Notes: generated by a model not told the origin, from the letters alone. Shown: positions 45,632 to 55,413, counted from the first letter of the stretch. The stretch is DNA of 64,000 bases from Serratia marcescens (GCF_001902635.1 NZ_MJAO01000004.1:186001-250000), one strand, 5' to 3'. Numbers and translations: made by a program.

Positions 45632-46519
45632 TCAGGAAAGGCTTTCGAGGCGCGGTTTGGGGCGGATGGTCAGGGTGGCGCCCATAGAGGCGGCGATGAT
45701 CGCCGCCAGCGCCAGCCATTGCGCGCGGGTCAGATGCTCGCCGAGGAACAGCATGCCGGACAGCGCCGCCATCGCCGGCTCCAGGCTCATTAAAGTGCCG
45801 AAGGTGCGCGCCGGTATCTTGGGCAGCGCGATGATCTCCAGCGAATAAGGCAGCGCGGTGGAGAGGATCGCCACCGCCAGCGCCACCGGCAGAATATCGA
45901 TGTTGAATAGGGCGCTGCCGGTTTGCCAGGCGCCGATCGGGCAGAACACCAGCGCGGCGATCAGCGAGCCGAGCGCCACCGTGCCGGGGCCGTGATCGCC
46001 GCCGGCTTTCTGGCCGAAGATGATGTAGACGGCCCAGCAGGCGCCGGCGCCGAGCGCGCAGGCAGCGCCGAACGGATCGATACCGCCTACGCCGTGGCCG
46101 AGCGGCAGCAGGAACCACAGGCCGGCGATCGCCAGCGCTACCCATAAGAAGTCGATCGGCCGGCGCGACGAGAACATGGCCACCGCCAGCGGGCCGGTAA
46201 ATTCCAGCGCCACGGCGATGCCGAGCGGTACGGTGCGCAGTGAAAGGTAGAACAGGTAGTTCATCGCGCCGAGCGACAGGCCGTAGATCAGCAGCGGCAA
46301 GCGACTGCCGGCTGCGATGCGCATGCGCCAAGGGCGGAAGATGATGAACAGAATCAGGGTGCCGATACTGAGACGCAGCGTCGTGATGCCTTCCGCGCCC
46401 ACGATGGGGAACAGGCTTTTAGCCAACGAGGCACCGCTTTGGATCGACACCATGGCGATGATTAACAGACAGATGGGCAGCAGCGCGGAGGGCGCTCTGC
46501 CGGAAGTAGATAACGACAT
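45632..46519 (-). CDS. rhtA: Threonine/homoserine exporter RhtA
   Basis: 295 residues, same as E. coli RhtA. DMT family, ten hydrophobic segments, exporting threonine and homoserine. Recognised by SIQSGASLAKSLFPIVG near residue 25 and TALPYSLEIIALPKIPARTFGTLMSLEPA. Adjacent to ompX as in E. coli. ATG 46519 is used. Confidence 0.92.
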   Translation of the reverse strand: MSLSTSGRAPSALLPICLLIIAMVSIQSGASLAKSLFPIVGAEGITTLRLSIGTLILFIIFRPWRMRIAAGSRLPLLIYGLSLGAMNYLFYLSLRTVPLGIAVALEFTGPLAVAMFSSRRPIDFLWVALAIAGLWFLLPLGHGVGGIDPFGAACALGAGACWAVYIIFGQKAGGDHGPGTVALGSLIAALVFCPIGAWQTGSALFNIDILPVALAVAILSTALPYSLEIIALPKIPARTFGTLMSLEPAMAALSGMLFLGEHLTRAQWLALAAIIAASMGATLTIRPKPRLESLS

Positions 46520-46919
46520 CCTTAACAGGCCTTTTATGCGCCGTTCCTCAGCCTTGAGAAAACGGTCGAAATGGGGATGCGAGCAGTGTAAATGAAATGG
46601 CGAAAATCTGTCTGAGAAAAGCGTGCATCGCGGTGAAATCCGCCGATCCTCGGATGAGAAGTGAGGGGTTTGTTCAAAAAGTGCGCTTTTTCTTAAGAAT
46701 TATCTGGATATTAAATGGGTGATTTCTGTCACAGAAAGCCGTAGAATACGACCGAAAATAGAGCGAAAAGAAGAAGATACACTGTTCTTGAAATCTTCTG
46801 TTACACGATATAAAGCATTAGACACTGATTTCAGGGCAGAGTTTCACGCTAATTTTTGTTATATTTTCAAAGCATGAACAAATGGATGTACTTAATAATA
46901 AAACGCGTTTGAGGTGGTT
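46520..46919 (+). other. Intergenic region between rhtA and ompX
   Basis: 400 bp between divergently placed rhtA and ompX. It is AT-rich with several A/T runs (46740-46900) and contains the promoters of both genes. No sRNA or small protein gene could be shown. The ribosome binding site of ompX (GAGGTGGTT) is at its end. Confidence 0.4.
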
Positions 46920-47438
46920 ATGAAAAAAATTGCATGTCTTTCCGCAGTAGCAGCTTGCGTATTAGCAGTTAGCGCAGGTACCGCATTCGCTGGTCAGAGC
47001 ACCGTATCCGCTGGCTATGCGCAGGGTGATTTCCAAGGCGTTGCTAACAAAGCCGACGGTTTCAACCTGAAATACCGTTACGAGTTCGACAACAACCCAC
47101 TGGGCGTAATCGGTTCCTTTACCCATCTGGAAAAGGACGGTTCTCAGAACGGTTTCTACAACAAAGCTCAGTACAACTCTATCTCTGCCGGTCCAGCATA
47201 CCGCATCAATGACTGGGCGAGCATCTACGGTCTGGTTGGCCTGGGTTACGGTAAGTTCACTACCAACGCTCAGAACGGCACTTCTCGTCACGACACCGCT
47301 GACTACGGCTTCACCTATGGCGCCGGTCTGCAGTTCAACCCAATCGAGAACGTTGCCCTGGATGTTGGTTACGAGCAGAACCGCATTCGCAGCGTTGACG
47401 TTGGCACCTGGAACGTTGGCGTAGGCTACCGCTTCTAA
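46920..47438 (+). CDS. ompX: Outer membrane protein OmpX
   Basis: 172-residue eight-stranded beta-barrel, E. coli OmpX being 171. Signal peptide of about 24 residues (MKKIACLSAVAACVLAVSAG to AFA/GQS). The C-terminal GVGYRF ends in Phe. Mature signature STVSAGYAQGDFQG is present. ATG 46920 has GAGGTGGTT; an upstream ATG-like start at 46914 adds MV only. Codon usage differs from neighbours (low-GC, highly expressed type). Confidence 0.93.
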   Translation: MKKIACLSAVAACVLAVSAGTAFAGQSTVSAGYAQGDFQGVANKADGFNLKYRYEFDNNPLGVIGSFTHLEKDGSQNGFYNKAQYNSISAGPAYRINDWASIYGLVGLGYGKFTTNAQNGTSRHDTADYGFTYGAGLQFNPIENVALDVGYEQNRIRSVDVGTWNVGVGYRF

Positions 47439-47489
47439 GTGTGTTCGTGCCTGCGGGCATGAACCTGCGGCATGATCTGCCGCACCGAT

Positions 47490-47521
47490 AAAAAATCCGC
47501 CTCCGGGCGGATTTTTTTTTA
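47490..47521 (+). terminator. Terminator after ompX
   Basis: ATCCGCC-TCCG-GGCGGAT hairpin (47495-47512) with A-run before and nine Ts after. Strong intrinsic terminator; also usable by the convergent nitrilase gene. Confidence 0.92.
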
Positions 47522-47525
47522 TCTG

Positions 47526-48509
47526 TTATTTGCCGCCACGGCCCGTCGGCTGCATTGAAAAGCGTGCGCTGCGGGCATCGCGCTCATAGCCTTGCGGCTC
47601 GGTCAGTAACCCGTACAGTTCGGGGCGTCGCCCATAAATCCAGCGGCGGCCGGTGCTGAGCGGGATAAGCGTCAGGTCGAGATCGGCGCTGACCATCCGG
47701 TCTTCCGCCGCCCAGGTTTCCGTTACGATGCGGCCGTAAGGATCGAGGATCATCGCGTTGCCGGTGCGTATTTCATCGTCATCGCGGCCCACGCCGTTGC
47801 TGAACAGTAAAAACAGCCCGTTGTCGTGAGCGCGCGACGGCAGCCAGCGCATCAGCCAGCCGCGGCCGTGTTCGCCGCGAAAGGCGGCTTCTATCGCCTG
47901 CGGATCTTCCGCGCGCCGTTGCCACAGCGCCTGCGGGATCGGCTTCATGCCGTGCGGGCTGCGCGAATGGGTGCCGCCGGTCTGGTGCGGGGCGATCAGC
48001 ACCTCCGCGCCGAGCAGCGCCGTGGCGCGCACATTCTCCACCAGATTGTTGTCCCAGCAGATCAACACGCCCACGCGCACGCCCCAGGGGGTGTCGAACA
48101 CCGTATAGCGGTCGCCGCTGGCGATCGCCGGGTGCTCGAAGGCGTGCAGTTTGCGGTGCACATGCAGCTCGCCGTCCGGCAGACAAACGGCATAGGCGTT
48201 GTAGCAACGGCCGTCGTCGCCCAGCTCGATCAGCCCGACGCCGATCGCCATGTTGTAGCGCTCCGCCAGCGGGCGAATGCGCGCCAGCGAAGGGCTGCTT
48301 GCGATCGGCTCCGCCAGCGCGTGCACTTCGGCGTCGGACAGATGGCGCACGTGCCAATAGCCGGTGATGCACATTTCCGGGAAGGCCAGTAGCTGTATCT
48401 GCTGCTCGGCCGCCTGAGCGATAAAGCGCTCGATGGTCGACAGGTTGTAGTGCTTATCGTTGGCGCGGTGCTGGAACTGCACCGCGGCGGCGCGTAATGA
48501 GGGGGTCAT
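47526..48509 (-). CDS. Carbon-nitrogen hydrolase (nitrilase) family protein
   Basis: 327-residue nitrilase-superfamily amidase. Catalytic Glu in FPEMCITG (about residue 43), Lys in HRKLHAFE and Cys in ICWDNNL (about 153) form the Glu-Lys-Cys triad. Substrate unknown; likely a carbamoyl or amide compound. ATG 48509 has ATCGGAGAGACACC upstream. Divergent from a LysR regulator across 91 bp that has a perfect inverted repeat, so likely controlled by it. Confidence 0.85.
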   Translation of the reverse strand: MTPSLRAAAVQFQHRANDKHYNLSTIERFIAQAAEQQIQLLAFPEMCITGYWHVRHLSDAEVHALAEPIASSPSLARIRPLAERYNMAIGVGLIELGDDGRCYNAYAVCLPDGELHVHRKLHAFEHPAIASGDRYTVFDTPWGVRVGVLICWDNNLVENVRATALLGAEVLIAPHQTGGTHSRSPHGMKPIPQALWQRRAEDPQAIEAAFRGEHGRGWLMRWLPSRAHDNGLFLLFSNGVGRDDDEIRTGNAMILDPYGRIVTETWAAEDRMVSADLDLTLIPLSTGRRWIYGRRPELYGLLTEPQGYERDARSARFSMQPTGRGGK

Positions 48510-48552
48510 GGTGTCTCTCCGATTGGGGTCTGCGTTGATTACAGCAGGCATA

Positions 48553-48571
48553 TTGATTACTGTATAATCAA
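48553..48571. promoter_or_regulatory. LysR-type operator between nitrilase and regulator
   Basis: TTGATTA-CTGTA-TAATCAA is a perfect 7-bp inverted repeat with 5-bp spacer (48553-48571) in the 91-bp divergent gap. Fits a LysR T-N11-A site; function inferred. Confidence 0.75.
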
Positions 48572-48600
48572 TTAAATTCCCTATTCGATAACCTAATGGA

Positions 48601-49473
48601 ATGGATATTAAACAACTGCGCGCCCTGGTGGCGCTGGCCGAGCTGGGCAACTATCGGCAGGCGGCGAGCCTGCTGTGCATCAGCCAACCGGCACTGAGCA
48701 AGCAAATTAAGGCGCTGGAAACTCAGCTCGACGTGCGGCTGTTTGAGCGCGGCCGACAGGGTGCGGTGCTCACCGCCGGCGGGCAGCGGCTCTACCCGGA
48801 AGCACAGGCGCTGGTGGCGCAGTACCGGCAGTTTCAGCGGCGCGCCCGGCGGGTGGCGCTGGGGGAAGCGGGGCGGCTGGCACTGGGGTTTGGTCTCTCC
48901 AGCTTTCATTTGGCGCCGCAGCTGGTGGCCGCTTTTCGCCAACGTTTCCCCGAGGCGACGATCGGCCTGGAAGATTTGCCGTCGGAGCGGCAGTATCAGC
49001 TGCTGCTGCAAGGAGAGCTGCAGGCGGGGTTCGTGCGTTTGCCGGTCAATACGCCGCTGTGCGGCGTGGCGTTGCTGAGTGATCGGCTGGTGCTGGCCGC
49101 GCCGAGCGCGCTGTCATTGCGGGCCGACGATCTGATGGTGCGTTTCAATCAGCTGCCGCTGTTGCAGTTGACCCCTAAACGCGGGCGCGGGCTGAGCGAT
49201 CAGTCGCTGCGGTTTATCGCCGCTCACCGGTTGACGCCGAACGTAGTGCAGCAGGCCGGCGATATCCAGACGCTGTTGGCGTTGGTCGCCGCCGGCGTGG
49301 GCGTCGCGTTGTTGCCGCACAGCATTACGCATATCGCGCCGGCCGGCATCGATATTTTACCGCTGAGCGGCGAGGAGACGGAGTGGCAGGTCGGTATCGC
49401 CTGGGACCCGCAACGCGCCGACGCGCTGCGGGACAACTTCGTTCAGACGGCGTTGGCGGTGCAACGCGGTTAG
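48601..49473 (+). CDS. LysR family transcriptional regulator
   Basis: 290-residue LysR-type protein. Helix-turn-helix about residues 1-60 (LGNYRQAASLLCISQPALSKQIKALETQLDVRLFERG in short). The effector domain follows to the end. Divergent from the nitrilase, whose gene it probably activates. Effector unknown. ATG 48601 begins immediately after an AT-rich gap with no clear ribosome binding site. Confidence 0.85.
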   Translation: MDIKQLRALVALAELGNYRQAASLLCISQPALSKQIKALETQLDVRLFERGRQGAVLTAGGQRLYPEAQALVAQYRQFQRRARRVALGEAGRLALGFGLSSFHLAPQLVAAFRQRFPEATIGLEDLPSERQYQLLLQGELQAGFVRLPVNTPLCGVALLSDRLVLAAPSALSLRADDLMVRFNQLPLLQLTPKRGRGLSDQSLRFIAAHRLTPNVVQQAGDIQTLLALVAAGVGVALLPHSITHIAPAGIDILPLSGEETEWQVGIAWDPQRADALRDNFVQTALAVQRG

Positions 49474-49477
49474 GCGA

Positions 49478-50008
49478 TCACAGCGGGCAATGCATCACCA
49501 CGATCGGGCTCTGATGGTACTCGCTGCGGTGGCTTTCGCTGAAACCGATCTTTTTCGCCAGCGCCAGCGAAGCCTGGTTTTCAGGCGAAATGATGCAGAC
49601 GGTTTGCTCCTCCGGCAGGTGCGTTTTACCCCAGGCCAACGCCGCCCGCAGCGCCTCGGTGGCGTAGCCTTTGCCGTGCGCCGAGCTCACCAGCGTCCAA
49701 CCCATCTCCGGCGCGTCGAGCGCCGGGGTGATGTCGCGCAGGAAGTTGGAGAAGCCGATGCTGCCGAGGTACTCGCCGCTCAGTTTGTCTCGCACCGCCC
49801 AATAGCCGTACCCCAACAGTGCCCAGTGGCCGACATAGCGCATCAGGCGCCCCCAGGAGTCCTCCCGGTCGCGCGGCGTGCCGCCGATATAGCGCACCAC
49901 CAGCGGATCGGCCCACAGAGCGGCCAACGAGTCGAAGTCGTCCAGCGTGTGCGCGTCCAGCCGCAGGCGTTCGGTAATAAGCGTTGGCGCGGTGTTGATT
50001 ACGGTCAT
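49478..50008 (-). CDS. GNAT acetyltransferase, RimJ/RimL type
   Basis: 176-residue GNAT. LITERLRLDAHTLDDFDSLAALWADP near the start is the RimJ/RimL-type beginning, and SSAHGKGYATEALRAALAWG is the CoA motif. Such proteins acetylate N-termini or small amines; target unknown. Lies 4 bp from the LysR stop, convergent. ATG 50008 has AGGAGCAGCAAA upstream. Confidence 0.8.
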   Translation of the reverse strand: MTVINTAPTLITERLRLDAHTLDDFDSLAALWADPLVVRYIGGTPRDREDSWGRLMRYVGHWALLGYGYWAVRDKLSGEYLGSIGFSNFLRDITPALDAPEMGWTLVSSAHGKGYATEALRAALAWGKTHLPEEQTVCIISPENQASLALAKKIGFSESHRSEYHQSPIVVMHCPL

Positions 50009-50071
50009 TTTGCTGCTCCTGCACAGGGTGAAAGGCGATGAAAAACAACGGCGCTCAGTATGCCAGAGAAA

Positions 50072-51442
50072 TCACACCGCCAGCCACAACAGCCAGGTGA
50101 ACAGGAAGCCGCTCAGGCCGAGCAGGGTGGTCAGCACCGTCCAGGTCTTCAGACCGTCGGCCACCGACAGCCCCAGATAGCGCGTAACGATCCAAAAGCC
50201 GGAGTCGTTAACGTGGGAAAGCCCCAGCCCGCCGAAACAGGTCGCCAACGTCACCAGCACCAGCTGCAGCTGATTCAAGCCGCTGACCGCTTCCGACAGC
50301 AGGCCGCCGGTGGTCAGGATCGCCACGGTGGCGGAGCCCTGCGAAGCGCGCAGCGCCAGCGAAATGATAAAGGCGGCGGGCACCAGCGGCAGGCCGATGG
50401 CCGTCAGCACCTCGGCCAGCGCCTTGCCGACGCCGGATTCCACCAGCACCTTGCCGAACACGCCGCCCGCACCGGTCACCAGGATCACCACCGCAGCGGT
50501 CGGCAGCGCGGCGCCCATCACGTCGCCGGCATGCTGCAGGCTCCAGCCGCGGCGCAGCGCCAGGAAGTAGAAGGCCAGCAGCAGGGCGATCATCAGCGCC
50601 ACCGCCGGTGAACCCAGCAGCGACAGCGTATCGCGCAGCCCCGAACCTGCCGGCAACAGCGTGGCGGAGACGGTGCCGAGCATGATGATGGCGATCGGGA
50701 TGACGATCAGCGCCGCTACCAGCCCGGCACCGGGTGGATTGATGCGATCGCTGAGCGGCGCTTGATCTTCCGGACGCGGTTCCGGCGCCGCCAGTTGCAG
50801 TTGCTCCAGCACCTCGATTGATAACGGATAGGTTTTACGGTTGAGGTAGTTGGCGGCGAAATAGCCGATCGCGCCGACCGGAATACAGATGGCGAGGCCG
50901 ATAATGGTCAGCCAACCGATATCGGCGTTGAGCAAGCCGGCGGCGGCCACCGGGCCGGGGTGTGGCGGCAGCGCAACGTGTACCGTCAGCATCACGCCGG
51001 CCATCGGCAGGCCGAACTTCAGCGGCGACACCTTGGCGACCTTGGCGAAGCCGTAGATAATCGGCGCCAGAATGATAAAGCCGACATCGAAGAACACCGG
51101 AATGCCGAGGATGAACGCGGCGAGGGTCAGTGCGGCGACGGTGCGTTTCGGCCCCAGCCCCTGGCTGAAGCGCTGCGCCAGCGACTCGGCGCCGCCCGAG
51201 TGTTCTATCATGCGGCCGAGCATTGCCCCCAGGCCGATGATGATGGTCACCGAACCGAGCACGCCGCCCATCCCGGCGGTCATTACTTTCATCACTTCGC
51301 CGGTCGGAATGCCGCTGGCCAGCGCCACCAGCAAACTGACCACCAACAGCGCGACAAAGGGTTGCACCTTCGCCTTAATCACCATCAATAACAGCAGCAC
51401 CACGCCGAGTACGGCAATCAGCAACAGCAGAGAGGTAGACAT
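50072..51442 (-). CDS. GntP family gluconate/threonate-type permease
   Basis: 456-residue permease with about 12-14 hydrophobic helices. Typical GntP segments: GTVSATLLPAG, LPPHPGPVAAAGLL (about residues 155-168) and ALRASQGSATVAILTT. As the fifth gene of the ltnD-otnK-otnC-otnI cluster it probably imports threonate or erythronate; E. coli YgbN is the counterpart. ATG 51442 has CTACCTCTCTG context and no strong SD; an upstream reading from 51475 adds an extra tail. Confidence 0.85.
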   Translation of the reverse strand: MSTSLLLLIAVLGVVLLLLMVIKAKVQPFVALLVVSLLVALASGIPTGEVMKVMTAGMGGVLGSVTIIIGLGAMLGRMIEHSGGAESLAQRFSQGLGPKRTVAALTLAAFILGIPVFFDVGFIILAPIIYGFAKVAKVSPLKFGLPMAGVMLTVHVALPPHPGPVAAAGLLNADIGWLTIIGLAICIPVGAIGYFAANYLNRKTYPLSIEVLEQLQLAAPEPRPEDQAPLSDRINPPGAGLVAALIVIPIAIIMLGTVSATLLPAGSGLRDTLSLLGSPAVALMIALLLAFYFLALRRGWSLQHAGDVMGAALPTAAVVILVTGAGGVFGKVLVESGVGKALAEVLTAIGLPLVPAAFIISLALRASQGSATVAILTTGGLLSEAVSGLNQLQLVLVTLATCFGGLGLSHVNDSGFWIVTRYLGLSVADGLKTWTVLTTLLGLSGFLFTWLLWLAV

Positions 51443-51547
51443 GAAAAAGCCTTTCGTTGGGTAAGCGTTGGGCACCGCGATCGCCGTGTGGCGATACGGG
51501 TGCGTTTCATTGTTATAAAGTGGGTTTCCTGGTGTCGGCGTGTGGCG

Positions 51548-52324
51548 TTAGCGGTAAGGCTGCAGCCAGCCGAGCCCGGCGGCGGTGTCCCCGCGCGGCC
51601 GGTATTCGCAGCCGATCCAGCCCTGATAACCGAGCGCGTCCAGTCTGTCGAACAGCCACGGATAGTTCAGTTCGCCGGCGTCCGGCTCGTGACGATCCGG
51701 CACCGAGGCGATCTGGATATGCGCGTAGCGCCCGGCCAGCGTCTCCAGCAGCCCGCTGATATTGCCGTCCACTAATTGTGCGTGGAAGACGTCGAACTGA
51801 ATGAACACGTTCGGTCTGTCGATTGCCGCCACCACCTCTGCCGCCTGATGCTGGCTGGCGAACAGGTAGTCGGGTTTGACCGGCGGACTGAGCGCTTCGA
51901 TCAGTACTTTGACGCCGTGCGGGGCGAAGGCGTCGGCGGCATAGCGCGCATTGGCGATAAAGGTCTCGAGGTAACGCTGCCGATCCGCGCCCGCAGGCAC
52001 CACGCCCGCCATCAGATGTACGCAGGGGCAGGCGAGGGCGAGGGCGTAGGCCAGCGCGCGATCGATATCGGCGCGCGCATCCTGTTCGCGCCCCGGCAGC
52101 GCCGCCAGCCCCCATTCGCCGGCGGCGGTATCGCCGGGCGCGGTGTTGAACAGCACTTGTTGCAGGCCGTGTTCGCGCAGCTTATCGGCCAGCAGATCGG
52201 CGGGATAATCGTATGGGAACAGGAATTCCACCGCGCTGAAACCCTGTTCGGCAGCGGCGGCGAAGCGCTCGAGGAAAGGTACCTCGTTAAACATCATCGA
52301 TAAATTGGCGGCAAATTTAGGCAT
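51548..52324 (-). CDS. otnI: 2-oxo-tetronate isomerase OtnI
   Basis: 258-residue TIM-barrel of the hydroxypyruvate isomerase family. Family segments include [14 protein letters not shown]-type [31 protein letters not shown] and [17 protein letters not shown]. Converts 2-oxo-tetronate to 3-oxo-tetronate in L-threonate breakdown. Stops 105 bp before gntP. ATG 52324 follows the otnC stop by 3 bp, so likely one operon. Confidence 0.85.
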   Translation of the reverse strand: MPKFAANLSMMFNEVPFLERFAAAAEQGFSAVEFLFPYDYPADLLADKLREHGLQQVLFNTAPGDTAAGEWGLAALPGREQDARADIDRALAYALALACPCVHLMAGVVPAGADRQRYLETFIANARYAADAFAPHGVKVLIEALSPPVKPDYLFASQHQAAEVVAAIDRPNVFIQFDVFHAQLVDGNISGLLETLAGRYAHIQIASVPDRHEPDAGELNYPWLFDRLDALGYQGWIGCEYRPRGDTAAGLGWLQPYR

Positions 52325-52327
52325 GGT

Positions 52328-52960
52328 TCAGCTCCGTAATTCGGCAATTTCATCATCGGTCAAATAGCGGATCGGACGATCGCCGAGGGTGAAGATCAGC
52401 CGCGCCGCATCTTCCATCTCTTCGGTATTGTCCGCCGCCGCTCGCAGGTCTTTGCCGGTGACCACCGGCCCGTGGTTGGCTAGCAAAAAGGCGCGGTGGG
52501 TCGGTGCCAGGCGGGCCAGATCCTGCGCCAGCCTTTCGTCGCCAGGGCGGTAATAGGGCACCACCGGCACCTTGCCGACGCGCATCACCACATAGGGGGT
52601 GAACGGCTTGATGGCGTTGTCGACGTCCAGCCCCTGCAGGCAAGAGAGCGCCGTGAGGTAGGTGCAATGCAGGTGCACCACCGCTTTACATTCCGGGTTG
52701 TTCAGATAGAGCGCCCGGTGAAAGCTGATCTCTTTCGACGGCTTGTCGCCGGACAGCCAGTCGCCGTGCAGGCTCACTTTAGACAGGCGATCGGCCTGCA
52801 GCTCACCCAGGCAGGAGCCGGTCGGCGTCGCCAGCAGCGTGCCGTCCGGCAGCAACAGCGAGAGGTTGCCGGCGGAGCCGGTGGCGTAACCGCGTTGGAA
52901 AAACGAGGCGCCCAGGCGCACCATCTCTTCACGCGCCTGCTGTTCGAGGGTCATGGTCAT
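52328..52960 (-). CDS. otnC: 3-oxo-tetronate 4-phosphate decarboxylase OtnC
   Basis: 210-residue class-II aldolase-fold decarboxylase. His residues in VHLHCTYLTAL (about 95) and NHGPVV (about 158) bind the metal. It decarboxylates 3-oxo-tetronate 4-phosphate to dihydroxyacetone phosphate. Start at ATG 52960, overlapping the otnK stop by ATGA; ATG 52954 is an alternative. Confidence 0.85.
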   Translation of the reverse strand: MTMTLEQQAREEMVRLGASFFQRGYATGSAGNLSLLLPDGTLLATPTGSCLGELQADRLSKVSLHGDWLSGDKPSKEISFHRALYLNNPECKAVVHLHCTYLTALSCLQGLDVDNAIKPFTPYVVMRVGKVPVVPYYRPGDERLAQDLARLAPTHRAFLLANHGPVVTGKDLRAAADNTEEMEDAARLIFTLGDRPIRYLTDDEIAELRS

Positions 52961-54216
52961 ACCGGAAACTCCGTTTGCGCGCGCGCGAAGAAGGCTTCAT
53001 CGCCAAAATTGCCTGATTTCAATGCCAGGGAAATGGCCTGGTCGCTGGCGCGCACCCAGGGAACGCCGGGGGAAATGCTGGGGCCGATATGGAAACCGCG
53101 AATGCCCAACGCCTGTGTTACCACGCCGGAGGTTTCGCCGCCGGCGACGATAAAGCGGCGGAATCCCAACTGGCGCAGTTGCACCACCAGCTCGGCGAAC
53201 AACGCCTCCACCGCCTCGCTGGCGGCGCTACCGTATTGCTGTTGCGTTTGCTGCAGCGCTTCCGGCGCTGCGGTAGCGTAGACCAGCGGGGCAAGCGCCC
53301 CCCCGGCGTGGCGCTGCGCCCAATGTGCCAACTCGGCGGCGTAGGCGGCGCGCGTCTGCGAATTGAGACAGCGGCCGACATCGATGGCCTGCGCCGCAGC
53401 GCGTGCGCGGTAGTGCGCCACCTGCCGGTTGGTCATCACAGAACACGAGCCCGACAGCACCGCCGCTTTTTCGCCCTGCGGCGCGCCGGCCGCTTCTGCC
53501 GATTGTTCGCCGCCCTGTGCCCATTGCCGCGCCAGACCGATAGCCAGGCCCGAACCGCCGGTCACCAGCTTCATCGTTTTCAGCGCTTCACCCTGGGTGA
53601 GCAGATGCCGTTCGTTGAGCGTATCCAGCACCGCGTAGCGCACGCCTTCCTGCGCCAAGTGCCGCAGTTTCGCGCTGACCGCCTCGGCGCCGCGGTCCAT
53701 TTCCGCCGCCGCCACCAGGCCGCAGCGCCCGGTAGCCTGGGATTCCATCAGTCGCAGCAGGTTGCTGTCGGTCATGGGCGTGACCGGATGATGCCGCATG
53801 CCGGATTCAGACAGTAGCTGTTCCCCGACGAACAGATGCCCCTGATAGACCGTGCGGCCGTTTACCGGCAGCGCCGGCGAGACAACCGTGAAATCTTCCC
53901 CCAGCGCGGCGAGCAGGGCATCGGTCACCGGGCCGATATTGCCCCGTGCGGTGCTGTCGAAGGTGGAACAGTATTTGAAGTAGAACTGGCGGCAGCCCTG
54001 TTTTCGCAGCCAGGCCAGCGCCTGCAACGATTGTTCGACCGCCTGCTCTGTCGGGCAGGAGCGCGATTTCAGGCTGATGACTATCGCCTGAGCGTTTACC
54101 GGCGTTTCATCTTGCGGCACGCCGTTCAACTGCACCGTCGGCAGGCCGTTTTGCACCAGAAAACTGGCAATGTCGGTCGCGCCGGTAAAATCATCCGCGA
54201 TTACGCCGAGCAGCAT
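52957..54216 (-). CDS. otnK: 3-oxo-tetronate kinase OtnK
   Basis: 419-residue kinase of the DUF1537 (four-carbon acid sugar kinase) family, phosphorylating 3-oxo-tetronate. N-terminal GVIADDFTGATDIASF (about residues 4-19) and C-terminal VAGGETSGVVTQALGI (about 365-380) are the two family motifs. ATG 54216 overlaps the ltnD stop (TGATG), so coupled. Middle gene of the threonate operon. Confidence 0.88.
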   Translation of the reverse strand: MLLGVIADDFTGATDIASFLVQNGLPTVQLNGVPQDETPVNAQAIVISLKSRSCPTEQAVEQSLQALAWLRKQGCRQFYFKYCSTFDSTARGNIGPVTDALLAALGEDFTVVSPALPVNGRTVYQGHLFVGEQLLSESGMRHHPVTPMTDSNLLRLMESQATGRCGLVAAAEMDRGAEAVSAKLRHLAQEGVRYAVLDTLNERHLLTQGEALKTMKLVTGGSGLAIGLARQWAQGGEQSAEAAGAPQGEKAAVLSGSCSVMTNRQVAHYRARAAAQAIDVGRCLNSQTRAAYAAELAHWAQRHAGGALAPLVYATAAPEALQQTQQQYGSAASEAVEALFAELVVQLRQLGFRRFIVAGGETSGVVTQALGIRGFHIGPSISPGVPWVRASDQAISLALKSGNFGDEAFFARAQTEFPV

Positions 54217-55130
54217 CAGAGCGCCTCCTTTTTTTGCGGCAAATCGATGCCGGCAAAGATTTTGATCACCGCACTGTCGTCTTCTTTACCGTAACCGGCG
54301 TTGCTGGCGGCGGTAAACATGGTGAAGGCGGTGGAGGCCAGCGGCAGCGGGAAGTGCAGCGCTTTGGCGGTATCCGTCACCAGCCCCAGATCCTTGACGA
54401 AGATATCCACCGCCGATTTGGGTGCATAGTCGCCGTCGACCACGTGGCGCATGCGATTTTCGAACATCCAGGAGTTGCCGGCGGCATGGGTGACCACGTC
54501 ATACATGACGTCCAGCGGGATGCCGGCGCGGGCGGCCAGCGCCATGGCTTCCGCCCCGGCGGCGATGTGCACCCCGGCCAACAGCTGGTGGATGATTTTC
54601 ACCGTTGCCCCCAGGCCGATTGCCTCGCCGATACGGTAAACCTTGCCGGCGATGGCGTCCAACACGGGTTGCAGACGCGCGAAGGCGGCGTCGGCGCCGG
54701 CGGCCATCACCGTCATCTGACCTTCCTCGGCCTTGGCCGCACCGCCGGAAACTGGCGCATCCAGCATCGGTAGCCCGTAGGCCTGCAGCCGTTGCTCGAT
54801 CTGTTTGGCGTCGTCGGCGGAAATGGTCGAAGAAATCATCACCGCGGTGCCCGGCTTGAGTTGTGGTGCCAGGCCTTGCTCGCCGAACAGGATCTGCTTC
54901 ACCTGTGCGGCGTTCACCACCAGCAGCAGTACGGCGTCCAGCTCGGCGGCGAAATCGCACGCGCTGGGTGCCGTTTGTTTCGCCCCGGCCTGTTGCAGCG
55001 CCGCCAGCGCCTGCGGATTAAGGTCTGCCCCGTAGGTGGTCAATCCGGCGCGGAGGCAAGAACGTGCCGCGCCCATGCCCATCGCGCCCAGCCCAATGAT
55101 GCAAATGGCATAATTACCTGGGTGTGTCAT
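54216..55130 (-). CDS. ltnD: L-threonate dehydrogenase LtnD
   Basis: 304-residue 3-hydroxyisobutyrate-dehydrogenase-family enzyme, NAD-dependent. Rossmann motif IGLGAMGMGAA (about residues 12-22), substrate motif DAPVSGGAAKAEEG (about 125-138), and catalytic Lys in KIIHQLLAG. Oxidises L-threonate to 2-oxo-tetronate. Start ATG 55130 has GGAGTGCATT on the minus strand. First gene of the operon, 283 bp from its divergent regulator. Confidence 0.9.
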   Translation of the reverse strand: MTHPGNYAICIIGLGAMGMGAARSCLRAGLTTYGADLNPQALAALQQAGAKQTAPSACDFAAELDAVLLLVVNAAQVKQILFGEQGLAPQLKPGTAVMISSTISADDAKQIEQRLQAYGLPMLDAPVSGGAAKAEEGQMTVMAAGADAAFARLQPVLDAIAGKVYRIGEAIGLGATVKIIHQLLAGVHIAAGAEAMALAARAGIPLDVMYDVVTHAAGNSWMFENRMRHVVDGDYAPKSAVDIFVKDLGLVTDTAKALHFPLPLASTAFTMFTAASNAGYGKEDDSAVIKIFAGIDLPQKKEAL

Positions 55131-55413
55131 AATGCACTCCTGTTAATTTTAGTGATAATTTGTTTTGTTGTGTTAAATGTAAGCGCTTGTCGGTCGTTTA
55201 TCCGCGATCGTTATCACAATAATTAACAATGCGTGAGGCGAATGCTCCGCATGGTTTCTGGCCAGCGTTAAGCTTATTTTTCTGTTTTTAAAGTGGTTTA
55301 TGCTTGCTTGATGTCACTGTGTGCGCCGTCACGCCGCGAAAAATTAAGGCTATCGGCGAACGAAAATTGACGTAAAATCACAATTATTATCACCGCAGCA
55401 ACGAGAGGGAACC
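55131..55413. promoter_or_regulatory. Divergent control region of the threonate cluster
   Basis: 283 bp between ltnD (minus) and the DeoR regulator (plus). It is AT-rich and should hold both promoters. TGTAAGCGCTTGT at 55178-55190 contains a short inverted repeat (AAGCGCTT) that might be an operator. Nothing is established. Confidence 0.4.
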
